From Bacillota bacterium (GTDB lineage Bacteria; Bacillota; Clostridia; Acetivibrionales; DTU013), in contig JAEYRB010000062.1 of assembly GCA_023409735.1 (NCBI GenBank), forward strand, positions 48,016 through 112,015: a stretch of DNA of 64,000 nt, read 5' to 3'. The stretch's first letter is position 1; each line of letters starts with the position of its first letter. The notes beneath the pieces were generated by a model. The model saw only the letters and a list, made by a program, of their open reading frames with translations. It searched no databases and was not told the origin of the DNA. Positions 16,647 through 25,428 of this stretch are shown in pieces. The translations under genes were made by a program, and so were the position numbers.

Positions 16647-18029
16647 ATGTTGAAGGAATATCGTTCCATAGCGGAGGTTGCCGGTCCTTTGATGCTGGTG
16701 CATGGTGTTGAAGGTGTCACATACAATGAGCTTGGTGAAATAGAGCTTGGCAATGGCGAAATTCGCCGCTGCAAGGTGTTGGAGGTTGATGGAGACACTG
16801 CAGTAGTACAGCTGTTTGAAAACGCAGTTGGAATAAACCTGTCCACAAGTAAGATCCGCTTCCTTGGACGAGGCCTGGAGCTTCCTGTTTCATTGGATAT
16901 GCTGGGCCGAGTATTTGACGGACTTGGAAAGCCTAAGGATGGAGGACCGGATATTATACCGGATGACAGGCTTGATATAAACGGATTACCTATGAACCCT
17001 GCAGCCAGGGATTACCCGTCTGAATTCATACAAACAGGTGTTTCAGCAATCGATGGACTTAACACGCTTGTAAGAGGCCAGAAGCTTCCCATATTCTCAG
17101 CTTCAGGACTTCCTCATGCTGAGCTGGCGGCTCAGATCGCAAGACAGGCAAAGGTACTGGGAACGGAAAGTAAATTCGCTGTTGTATTCGGCGCAGTGGG
17201 AATAACCTTTGAGGAAGCAGACTTCTTTATAAATGATTTTAAGAGAACGGGCGCAATTGACAGAGCAGTACTTTTCATGAATCTTGCCAATGACCCTGCG
17301 GTAGAGCGTATAGCAACTCCGCGTATGGCACTTTCAGCTGCAGAGTACCTGGCATTTGAAAAGGATATGCACGTGCTTGTTATTATCACAGATATTACAA
17401 ACTACGCAGAAGCACTTCGTGAGGTTTCAGCCGCACGTAAGGAGGTGCCCGGACGCCGTGGTTATCCGGGATATCTGTACACTGACCTTGCAACTCTATA
17501 CGAGCGTGCAGGCCGCAGAAAGGGAAAGGATGGAAGTATTACATTTATTCCGATACTGACCATGCCTGAAGAGGATAAGACTCATCCGATACCTGACTTA
17601 ACCGGTTATATTACTGAAGGTCAGATAATTCTCAGCCGTGAGCTTCATAAAAAGGGTGTAGTTCCTCCAATTGACGTACTGCCATCGCTTTCACGTCTGA
17701 AGGATAAGGGTATAGGTTCCCAAAAGACCCGTGAGGACCATGCCAGCACTATGAACCAGTTGTTTGCAGCTTATGCAAGAGGTAAGGAAGCAAAGGAATT
17801 GGCAGTTATACTTGGTGATGCTGCGCTTACGGATATAGACAAGCTTTACGCAAAATTTGCGGATAGCTTTGAAGCTGAGTATGTTTCACAGGGCTTTGAC
17901 ACAGAAAGGTCTATTACTGAGACACTGGATCTGGGCTGGAGGCTGTTGTCAATACTTCCGGAGAGCGAATTGAAGAGAATTAACCAGGATATGATTAATA
18001 AATACATGCCAAAGACCGAACAATCTTGA
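16647..18029 (+). CDS. ntpB: V-type ATPase non-catalytic subunit B
   Basis: The 460-residue subunit B lacks a Walker A and instead has IFSASGLPHAELAAQIARQA, the mark of the non-catalytic subunit. VPGRRGYPGYLYTDLATLYE and GSITFIPILTMPEEDKTHPI are strongly conserved family segments. It alternates with subunit A in the head. GGAGGG stands upstream of the ATG at 16647. Confidence 0.97.
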   Translation: MLKEYRSIAEVAGPLMLVHGVEGVTYNELGEIELGNGEIRRCKVLEVDGDTAVVQLFENAVGINLSTSKIRFLGRGLELPVSLDMLGRVFDGLGKPKDGGPDIIPDDRLDINGLPMNPAARDYPSEFIQTGVSAIDGLNTLVRGQKLPIFSASGLPHAELAAQIARQAKVLGTESKFAVVFGAVGITFEEADFFINDFKRTGAIDRAVLFMNLANDPAVERIATPRMALSAAEYLAFEKDMHVLVIITDITNYAEALREVSAARKEVPGRRGYPGYLYTDLATLYERAGRRKGKDGSITFIPILTMPEEDKTHPIPDLTGYITEGQIILSRELHKKGVVPPIDVLPSLSRLKDKGIGSQKTREDHASTMNQLFAAYARGKEAKELAVILGDAALTDIDKLYAKFADSFEAEYVSQGFDTERSITETLDLGWRLLSILPESELKRINQDMINKYMPKTEQS

Positions 18030-18202
18030 AAGCATGGCTTCACTAGCTAGTTTTCAAGAGAAGGTGTTGCGATGTAATGTGAATATGTTTTAGCTCAGTA
18101 GTTTGGTACACAATTAGCTGTTATGGACTATCATATATTCAATAGTAAGTTGCTGTGAGGCATAACCTTATGCATCGCAAATTACCCGGGGAGGGAGAAA
18201 AA

Positions 18203-18856
18203 ATGCCGCGAATGAATGTCAGTCCTACGCGTATGGTATTAACGGGCCTAAAAAAGAGGCTTAAGACAGCGCAGAGAGGGCATAAGCTGCTTAAAGACAA
18301 GCGTGATGAGTTAATGAAGAGATTCCTTGAAATAGTCAGGGAAAACAAGCAGCTGCGTGAAGAGGTTGAAGAAAAACTAAATATTGTGAATTCGAAGTTT
18401 GTAATGGCCAGGGCTGTAATGACTTCCGAGCTAATGGAGGAAGCGTTAATGTTTCCTAAGCAGCATGTTGAATTGACAGCTTCTACCAAAAACATAATGA
18501 GTGTAGATGTACCTGTTCTTGAGTTTACAGCTGATATGAATGGTGAGGGAGATATTTATCCTTACGGTTTTGCAAACACTTCAGGTGAACTGGATGGGGC
18601 AATAGCTACATTATCAGAGTTGACACCCAAGCTTTTAAAGCTTGCCGAACTGGAAAAGTCAGCACAGCTTATGGCAGACGAGATAGAGAAAACGCGTCGG
18701 CGTGTAAATGCGCTGGAGTATGTACTTATACCGAATTTAGAGGAAACGATCCGCTATATAGTTATGAAGCTTGACGAGAATGAGCGCGGCAATCTGACAA
18801 GACTTATGAAGGTCAAGGACATGGTCCTTGAGAATGCGCACGATTACAAGAGATAG
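18203..18856 (+). CDS. ntpD: V-type ATPase subunit D (central axle)
   Basis: The 217-residue subunit D forms the long central coiled coil that turns inside the A3B3 head. The N-terminus MPRMNVSPTRMVLTGLKKRL and the end RRVNALEYVLIPNLEETIRY are diagnostic. ATG 18203 has GGGGAGGGAG upstream, while the GTG at 18155 would add 16 residues unlike the family. A gap of about 170 bp separates it from B, larger than elsewhere in the operon, but no terminator is seen there. A terminator follows the gene. Confidence 0.94.
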   Translation: MPRMNVSPTRMVLTGLKKRLKTAQRGHKLLKDKRDELMKRFLEIVRENKQLREEVEEKLNIVNSKFVMARAVMTSELMEEALMFPKQHVELTASTKNIMSVDVPVLEFTADMNGEGDIYPYGFANTSGELDGAIATLSELTPKLLKLAELEKSAQLMADEIEKTRRRVNALEYVLIPNLEETIRYIVMKLDENERGNLTRLMKVKDMVLENAHDYKR

Positions 18857-18870
18857 TAATTGCTGAAAGG

Positions 18871-18903
18871 AATCCAAAGTCGTGAATCGGCTTTGGATTT
18901 TTT
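18871..18903 (+). terminator. Terminator of the V-ATPase operon
   Basis: AATCCAAAG and CTTTGGATT form a nine-base-pair stem with an 11-base loop, followed by a T run. It lies 15 bp after subunit D. Confidence 0.9.
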
Positions 18904-18980
18904 GCATTTATGATTCAATTTAATTATACTAATAATGGTAATATTCAAAGACTAAAGTATTCTTAAAAACGGAGGAATTT

Positions 18981-20162
18981 ATGGTTTCACTTCTACTTGT
19001 CATAATATACGTAGCATTTATAAGCCTTGGGCTACCGGATGCTGTCCTTGGCTCCGCATGGCCTACAATATACCTGGAAATGGATGTACCTGTATCATGG
19101 ATGGGAATCGTTTCAATGATCATATCGGGAGGAACCATAATATCCAGCTTGTTCGGGAATAAGCTGATACATAGATTCAGTACAGGTGCTATTGCAGCAG
19201 TTAGCACGGCTTTAACTGCTCTAGCAATGTTTGGCTTTTCATTTTCACATTCATTTTGGATGCTTTGCTTATTCGCTGTGCCATATGGCCTTGGTGCCGG
19301 AAGTATTGATGTGGCACTGAATAATTATGTTTCTCTTCATTATAAGTCCCGTCATATGAGCTGGCTACACTCCTTTTGGGGAGTTGGAGTAACAATAGGA
19401 CCTTATGTCATGGGCTATTGCCTGACACATAGCCTGGCATGGAATAGAGGCTATCTTATTCTTGGAATCATACAGACTGGACTTATGGCATGCCTGTTTA
19501 TATCAATTCCCTTTTGGAAGGATAACAAAAGTATTGCAGCTGCGAACAGTAACGATACCCGAAAAAACGTTCGTATTATTGACGCTGTACAGATTCCTGG
19601 AGTAAAAACAACGCTTATATCATTTTTTTTCTATTGCACAATAGAAGCCACGGCAGGTATGTGGGCAAGCAGTTATATGGTGCTGCATAAAGGAATTGCT
19701 TCAGAAACTGCCGCAAAATGGGCGTCACTTTTCTATTTGGGGATAACAGCCGGCAGGTTCTTAAGCGGTTTTATTTCAGATAAGCTTGGCGATAAGGCTA
19801 TGATACGTATTGGTCAAATAGTTGCAATACTTGGTGTAATTGTTTTTATGCTGCCGTTTGACAATAAGGGAGCATTGATTGGACTAATTGCGATAGGCTT
19901 TGGATGTGCACCTGTCTTTCCGTGCCTAATTCATTACACTCCGGCGAAATTTGGTGCAGTAAATTCGCAGGCACTAATAGGAATTCAAATGTCATTTGCG
20001 TATATAGGATCTACATTTATGCCTCTGCTGTTCGGGTTTATTTCAGACTATACCGGAATCGGGCTGCTTCCAATATATCTTCTGGTGTTTGCGCTTGGGC
20101 TGCTTTTAGTTTCAGAAGCAACAAATAAGCTAGTAAGATCAAAAATTGGAAGTGCAGCATAG
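18981..20162 (+). CDS. Major facilitator superfamily transporter
   Basis: The 393-residue protein has about 12 membrane helices and MFS landmarks: GLPDAVLGSAWPTI in helix 1 and RFLSGFISDKLGDKAMIRIG in the second half. The pattern resembles the FucP/YbjJ-like branch, often linked to sugar uptake, but the substrate cannot be read from sequence. ACGGAGGAATT precedes the ATG. It stands as a single gene between the V-ATPase terminator and hprK. Confidence 0.85.
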   Translation: MVSLLLVIIYVAFISLGLPDAVLGSAWPTIYLEMDVPVSWMGIVSMIISGGTIISSLFGNKLIHRFSTGAIAAVSTALTALAMFGFSFSHSFWMLCLFAVPYGLGAGSIDVALNNYVSLHYKSRHMSWLHSFWGVGVTIGPYVMGYCLTHSLAWNRGYLILGIIQTGLMACLFISIPFWKDNKSIAAANSNDTRKNVRIIDAVQIPGVKTTLISFFFYCTIEATAGMWASSYMVLHKGIASETAAKWASLFYLGITAGRFLSGFISDKLGDKAMIRIGQIVAILGVIVFMLPFDNKGALIGLIAIGFGCAPVFPCLIHYTPAKFGAVNSQALIGIQMSFAYIGSTFMPLLFGFISDYTGIGLLPIYLLVFALGLLLVSEATNKLVRSKIGSAA

Positions 20163-20419
20163 TACTATTAGAGGGATCACAGCTTGAATACTTTAACTTC
20201 CGGCAGATAAAATAACGTGACCCTGCCTGAAAAGGTGACATTACCTGCAGGTTATTTGGGTTTAAGCCTACTTAGTGTTACATAGCATAAATTAATACAT
20301 TGCTGATGATATTGTTTGATGATACTATATTATTGTTATAAACGAGACGGAAAAAACCCCATTCTATTAGTGGTGGTAACGATGTGCTATACTTTTAACT
20401 AAACTTAAGGAGGTAGGAA

Positions 20420-21340
20420 ATGTTTACTGTCAAGTTGAGCGAGGTGGCAAAGGAATTTCAACTCAAAAATTTGTACCCGGACATTTGTTTAGATGAAATA
20501 AATATAACAACATCAGATGTTAACAGGCCGGGGCTGCAGCTCTCAGGCTACATGGGTTACTTTGGCACAGACAGGATACAGATAATCGGTAAAGTTGAAA
20601 CAACCTATCTTGCCAGCTTATCTCCTAAAGAACGCTTGAAACGACTGGATGAGTTTTTTAGAACTGGTTTTCCATGCTTAGTTATTGCAAGGGGGATCGA
20701 ACCATTTGAGGAGATGCTTACAGTCGCAGTAAAATATAATATTCCATTATTAAGCACAGCTGATATAACATCAAGCTTTATGGGAAGCTTGATCAAGTAT
20801 CTGAATGTAATGCTTGCGCCGAGAATAACACAGCATGGAGGCCTTGTGGAGGTATATGGCGAGGGCATACTGATACTCGGAGAGAGCGGAGTAGGTAAGA
20901 GTGAGACAGCACTTGAGCTTGTTAAAAGAGGTCATAGGCTTATCGCCGATGATGTTGTTGAGATCAGAAAGGTCTCAGATAAAACACTTCTGGGAAACGC
21001 TCCTGAAAATATCAGATACCTTATTGAAATAAGAGGTATTGGCTTATTAGATGTTAAGAATCTCTATGGTATGGGCTCTGTAAAGAGGGAAGAAAATATT
21101 GATCTTGTTATGAAGCTTGAGCATTGGGATCAGAACAAGACTTATGACAGGCTTGGACTGGAGGATCAATTTTGTGATATTCTTGGAATTGACGTTCCGC
21201 TGCTTGTTATACCTGTAAAGCCGGGACGTAATCTGGCAATTATTGCAGAGGTTGCAGCTATGAACAACAGACAAAAGCAGATGGGCTACAATACTGCAAA
21301 GATGATAAGTGACAGATTTATGAATGAAATGAGCAAGTAA
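20420..21340 (+). CDS. hprK: HPr kinase/phosphorylase
   Basis: HprK phosphorylates Ser46 of HPr in response to glycolytic state and can reverse the reaction, controlling carbon catabolite repression. The 306-residue protein has the Walker A GESGVGKS at residues 154-161, the conserved histidine in ITQHGGLVEVYG (140), the DD pair in LIADDVVEI, and the C-terminal signature EIRGIGLLDVKNLYG. AAGGAGG precedes the ATG. It heads a cluster with a PHP hydrolase, murB, rapZ and glmR, a common clostridial arrangement. No PTS gene is in the window. Confidence 0.96.
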   Translation: MFTVKLSEVAKEFQLKNLYPDICLDEINITTSDVNRPGLQLSGYMGYFGTDRIQIIGKVETTYLASLSPKERLKRLDEFFRTGFPCLVIARGIEPFEEMLTVAVKYNIPLLSTADITSSFMGSLIKYLNVMLAPRITQHGGLVEVYGEGILILGESGVGKSETALELVKRGHRLIADDVVEIRKVSDKTLLGNAPENIRYLIEIRGIGLLDVKNLYGMGSVKREENIDLVMKLEHWDQNKTYDRLGLEDQFCDILGIDVPLLVIPVKPGRNLAIIAEVAAMNNRQKQMGYNTAKMISDRFMNEMSK

Positions 21341-21366
21341 CAACAGATTATTTGGGGGAGAATAGA

Positions 21367-22113
21367 TTGAAGCTAGTAGTAGATACACATACACATACTA
21401 TTTCGAGCGGACACGCATACAGCACTATTCAGGAAAATGCAATTGAGGCAGGAAACAAGGGTATTGAGGCCATAGCCATGACAGACCATGCGCCTTCTAT
21501 GATAGGAGCTCCAACGTATGTCCATTTTTGGAATATGGATATTATTCCAGATTATATACGTGGTGTAAGGATAATAAAAGGAGCAGAAGCAAATATTATT
21601 GACTATTGCGGGAAGCTGGACGTACCCGATGAGATTTTAAGGAGAATGGAGTTCGTCAACGCAAGCTTTCATGACATTACAATAAAACCTGCTACCGTTG
21701 AGGAGCATACAAGTGCCATGATCAACGCAATAAAAAATCCGATGGTTGACGCAATAGCTCATCCGGGGAATCCTGTTTTTCAGGTGGATATTGACGCTGT
21801 GGTACGAGCTGCAGCTGAATACGGGAAGCTGATAGAAATAAATAATAACTCTTTTAATATAAGAAAAGGCTGTTCTGATAATTGCCTTGAATTCGTGAAG
21901 AAATGTAAAAAGTATGGTGTACGTGTTACCTGCGGAAGTGATGCTCACATATGCTATGATATAGGCAGCTTCGGACACATAATGAAATTGCTTGATGAGG
22001 CGGATATGCCTGAAGAACTTGTAATATGCACCGCGATTGAGAAAATCGAGGAATTTATTGAGTACAGGAAGGCATTCAAGAAGGCGCTGCATAAAAAAAG
22101 TAATCAGGTTTAA
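21367..22113 (+). CDS. PHP-domain phosphoesterase (YcdX-like)
   Basis: The ~248-residue protein is a PHP-family metal-dependent hydrolase. Metal-ligand motifs are visible: DTHTHTISSGHAYST near the start, EAIAMTDHAP, EANIIDYCGKLD, HPGNP and TCGSDAHICYDIG. YcdX-like proteins hydrolyse phosphate esters; the true substrate is unknown. The TTG at 21367 follows TTTGGGGGAGAA at the right spacing; an upstream TTG at 21352 overlaps that ribosome-binding site and is unlikely. Confidence 0.88.
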   Translation: MKLVVDTHTHTISSGHAYSTIQENAIEAGNKGIEAIAMTDHAPSMIGAPTYVHFWNMDIIPDYIRGVRIIKGAEANIIDYCGKLDVPDEILRRMEFVNASFHDITIKPATVEEHTSAMINAIKNPMVDAIAHPGNPVFQVDIDAVVRAAAEYGKLIEINNNSFNIRKGCSDNCLEFVKKCKKYGVRVTCGSDAHICYDIGSFGHIMKLLDEADMPEELVICTAIEKIEEFIEYRKAFKKALHKKSNQV

Positions 22114-22224
22114 GTATTTTGATTATATAATTACCACAGAGGTCGTATAGAATTATGTACGAGTGCTATGAGTTTAAAACTCGGGTAACAAAACTGAAAT
22201 GTTAGGTTGAAAGGAGTATCTGAT

Positions 22225-23139
22225 TTGGATAAAAGGACGGCAGCAATGCTGCTTGAGCAAATAGTCGGGATTGGCAATGTTTTTACGGACGAACTGATGA
22301 GAGATCATACTTCGTTTAAATTAGGCGGACCGGCTGATATTCTTGTTACACCTTACGATACAAAAGGCCTGATTGATATACTTGACGCATGCTCACGACT
22401 TGCCATGCCCGTATTTATAATGGGCAATGGAACAAACCTTATTGTAAGGGATAAGGGTATAAGAGGGGTCGTCGTTAAGCTCAGGGATAAATTTAGTCAT
22501 TATGAAATAAAAGATGATGTAATAGAAGCACAGACAGGAATTTTGCTTTCACGCCTGGCAAAAGTTGCCCTTGAGAACGGTCTCAGCGGTTTGGAATTCG
22601 CTGAGGGAATACCGGGAACACTCGGTGGTGCAGTCACAATGAATGCAGGTGCCTATGACGGCGAAATATCGATGGCAGTCGAAAGCTCAGAGTACCTCAG
22701 CTCAAATGGACAAATATGCGTGCTGGACAATGGACAGCACTGCTTTGGCAAACGGTCCAGCTTTATTCAGACCGATGGAGGTGTTGTACTGAGTACTCGT
22801 ATAAAGCTAAACAAAGGGGATCCGACAGAAATTAAAGCAAAAATGGATAAGTTCAACAATGCTCGCCATGAAAAGCAGCCACTTTCCATGCCAAGCGCAG
22901 GAAGCATTTTTAAAAGGCCTGAGGGCTTCTTCGCAGGTAAGCTTATACAGGACTGTGGACTGAGAGGCTATAGAAAAGGCGGCGCAGAGGTGTCCGGGCT
23001 GCATTGCGGGTTTATAGTAAATAGCGGGAATGCAACAGCTAACGATGTTATTGATTTGATAAAATATATACAGGCAACAGTTTATGAAAAGTTTGGGGTT
23101 GAGCTTCAGACTGAAGTGAAGGTTGTAGGAGAGGAGTAG
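22225..23139 (+). CDS. murB: UDP-N-acetylenolpyruvoylglucosamine reductase
   Basis: MurB reduces UDP-GlcNAc-enolpyruvate to UDP-MurNAc with NADPH and FAD, an early cytoplasmic step of peptidoglycan synthesis. Motifs include HTSFKLGGPADI, MGNGTNLIVRDKGIRG for FAD, PGTLGGAVTMNAGAYDGE, and PSAGSIFKRPEG with the active-site serine. About 304 residues is the usual size. TTG 22225 is preferred over TTG 22207 because AAAGGAG lies between them. Confidence 0.96.
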   Translation: MDKRTAAMLLEQIVGIGNVFTDELMRDHTSFKLGGPADILVTPYDTKGLIDILDACSRLAMPVFIMGNGTNLIVRDKGIRGVVVKLRDKFSHYEIKDDVIEAQTGILLSRLAKVALENGLSGLEFAEGIPGTLGGAVTMNAGAYDGEISMAVESSEYLSSNGQICVLDNGQHCFGKRSSFIQTDGGVVLSTRIKLNKGDPTEIKAKMDKFNNARHEKQPLSMPSAGSIFKRPEGFFAGKLIQDCGLRGYRKGGAEVSGLHCGFIVNSGNATANDVIDLIKYIQATVYEKFGVELQTEVKVVGEE

Positions 23140-23178
23140 CATTGACAATATGCCGGTTATATACTGACAAGCGGCCTA

Positions 23179-24066
23179 ATGCGTACAAATATGAGATTTG
23201 TTATTATAACAGGGATGTCGGGAGCAGGAAAGAGTCTTGTTGCAAACCATCTTGAGGATGCAGGCTTTTACTGCATAGACAATCTTCCACCTATGCTTAT
23301 ACCCAAAATTACGGAAATTTGCTCACAGAGCTATAAAAAAATGGATAAGATAGCTCTTGTAATAGATATTCGCGGTGGTCAGCTGCTTGATGACCTTTTC
23401 CCCGCAATAGAAGAGCTAAAAAGTGAGCACCATACTGTAGAAATTCTTTTTATGGAGGCTCAGGACCAGGTGCTGATAAAACGCTACAAGGAGTCCAGAA
23501 GGTCTCATCCGCTTGCACAGGAAGGAAGATTGGTCAAGGGTATCTCAGAGGAGAGAAATGTGCTGCAAAAAATAAAGGATAGAGCAGATTATGTTGTGGA
23601 TACCTCAATTATGACCCCACGGCAGCTTAAAGACGCAATAATGAATATAATAGGCAAGGACGATGCGTATAAGGGATTAGTTATCAGCATTATTTCTTTT
23701 GGCTTCAAATATGGAATTCCAATAGAATCTGATCTTGTATTTGATGTTAGATTTATACCGAATCCGTATTATATAGAGTCAATGAAGCTGCAGACAGGCA
23801 AAAACGAGGATGTTAAAAATTATGTACTTAACATGCCTGAAACTAAGGAGTTTCTCATTAAGCTTAATTCTATGCTCGATTTTCTTATACCGAATTATAT
23901 AAAAGAAGGAAAAAGTCAACTGGTTATCGGTATAGGCTGCACAGGCGGCAGACATCGTTCTGTGGCTATAGCTGATGAGATATGCCGAAACCTCATGGAA
24001 AAGCATCAGAGAGTTATTGCTGAACACAGGGATATAGATAAGGATGGCAGGAGTGCAGGAAGATGA
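23179..24066 (+). CDS. rapZ: RNase adapter / nucleotide-binding protein RapZ (YvcJ)
   Basis: The 295-residue protein has Walker A GMSGAGKS near its N-terminus, YCIDNLPP, RRSHPL and the C-terminal GIGCTGGRHRSVAIAD, all diagnostic for RapZ/YvcJ. In Enterobacteria it directs GlmZ decay in response to glucosamine-6-phosphate; in Firmicutes its role is less clear. No strong ribosome-binding site is visible; ATG 23191 (MRFVIITGMSGAGKS) is an equally good start. It overlaps glmR by four bases. Confidence 0.93.
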   Translation: MRTNMRFVIITGMSGAGKSLVANHLEDAGFYCIDNLPPMLIPKITEICSQSYKKMDKIALVIDIRGGQLLDDLFPAIEELKSEHHTVEILFMEAQDQVLIKRYKESRRSHPLAQEGRLVKGISEERNVLQKIKDRADYVVDTSIMTPRQLKDAIMNIIGKDDAYKGLVISIISFGFKYGIPIESDLVFDVRFIPNPYYIESMKLQTGKNEDVKNYVLNMPETKEFLIKLNSMLDFLIPNYIKEGKSQLVIGIGCTGGRHRSVAIADEICRNLMEKHQRVIAEHRDIDKDGRSAGR

Positions 24067-25403
24067 AACTAAGAGAATGGATCCGTCCAGGATTGAGAAT
24101 AAAAAGATGGCTTCTCGTGGGTGTTTTAGGAATCGGACTTATTACTGCAGGTGTTGTTTTATTTATCAGTATTGTGCAGCATAGCGTTGCAAAAAGTCTG
24201 ATCACGCTTGTACCTATTGCCTTAGGAGGCATATTAATGCTTGTTGCCGCGCGCCGCCTTGGTCGAAATGTGCTTCGTGCAATAAATTCAAGTACTTTTG
24301 GGCTGTCGTTGGATTCAGAAAAGCTGAGCAGCCTGCTTTATGAGAAAAGAACATTGGTCAAAGGCCCGAAAGTTGTCGCTATAGGAGGCGGGACTGGCCT
24401 AAGCACGATGCTTCGCGGCCTTAAGGCATATACATCCAATATTACTGCGGTGGTGACAGTTGCAGACGATGGCGGAGGTTCAGGAGTACTCAGGCAGGAG
24501 CTTGGGATGCTGCCGCCGGGTGATATACGCAACTGCATACTTGCACTGGCTGATACAGAACCTATAATGGAACAGCTTTTACAATACCGATTCAAGGAAG
24601 GAAATTTAAAAGGCCAAAGCTTTGGAAATTTATTTTTAGCAGCTATGGACGGAATATCATCAAGCTTTAAAGAGGCTGTTAAAAAAATGAGTAATGTTCT
24701 GGCTGTAACCGGCAGAGTGCTTCCTGTTACGGAGGAGGATGTAACTCTATGTGCTAAGCTTTCGGATGGAAGCGTTATTTGTGGAGAATCTAAGATCGGA
24801 AGTCACAATGAGATCTCAAAGTGCACAATAGAGAGCGTGCATCTTGAACCGGCGGATATCAAGCCTGTCTCTGAGGTGCTTGATGCAATCAGTAATGCAG
24901 ATATAATCGTACTTGGGCCGGGCAGTCTCTATACAAGTATAATACCGAACCTTATGGTAAATGGTATATGCTCTGCAATCAGAAAGAGCAAGGCTCTTAA
25001 GGTCTATGTATGTAATGTAATGACGCAGCCCTCTGAAACTGATGATTACACTGTTTCTGAGCATATAGCTGCGCTTGAGAAGCACTCGTATAAAGGCATC
25101 GTAGATTATTGTATTGTCAACAGTGCTGCAATTCCGCCCGAACTTTCAGATAAGTATAAAAATGATGGAGCTGAGCTTGTCGAAATTGACAGGAATAAGC
25201 TCTCAGGCTCGAATATCAGCCTATTGGAGGGAGACTTTGCAACCATTAGAAACGGATTTGTAAGGCATGACCACAATAAGCTGGCTAAAGCTATAATAGA
25301 TCTAGCAGCTGAAAACATTTTGGCAAAGGACACAAGAAGACTGATCGATTACTATTGCATAAAGGATAAGCTAAAGAAATCAGGAAAGACACTGAAACAA
25401 TAG
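24063..25403 (+). CDS. glmR: Gluconeogenesis factor GlmR/YvcK (CofD-like)
   Basis: GlmR (YvcK) binds UDP-GlcNAc and stimulates GlmS, linking carbon source to cell wall precursor supply. The 446-residue protein has two predicted N-terminal membrane helices (about residues 18-65), as in many clostridial homologues, then the CofD-like domain with VVAIGGGTGLSTMLRGLK, TVADDGGGSGVLR, PPGDIRNCILAL and VLGPGSLYTSIIPNL. It overlaps rapZ. WhiA, its usual next neighbour, is here displaced by the debranching enzyme gene. Confidence 0.95.
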   Translation: MKLREWIRPGLRIKRWLLVGVLGIGLITAGVVLFISIVQHSVAKSLITLVPIALGGILMLVAARRLGRNVLRAINSSTFGLSLDSEKLSSLLYEKRTLVKGPKVVAIGGGTGLSTMLRGLKAYTSNITAVVTVADDGGGSGVLRQELGMLPPGDIRNCILALADTEPIMEQLLQYRFKEGNLKGQSFGNLFLAAMDGISSSFKEAVKKMSNVLAVTGRVLPVTEEDVTLCAKLSDGSVICGESKIGSHNEISKCTIESVHLEPADIKPVSEVLDAISNADIIVLGPGSLYTSIIPNLMVNGICSAIRKSKALKVYVCNVMTQPSETDDYTVSEHIAALEKHSYKGIVDYCIVNSAAIPPELSDKYKNDGAELVEIDRNKLSGSNISLLEGDFATIRNGFVRHDHNKLAKAIIDLAAENILAKDTRRLIDYYCIKDKLKKSGKTLKQ

Positions 25404-25428
25404 TTAAGGATTAGGAGAGTGAAGCTTT

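Noticed and set aside
20170..20270. Bulged hairpin AATAAC...CCTGC / GCAGGTTATT after the MFS gene
   Set aside because: No T run follows and the stem is interrupted by five bases; may be chance.
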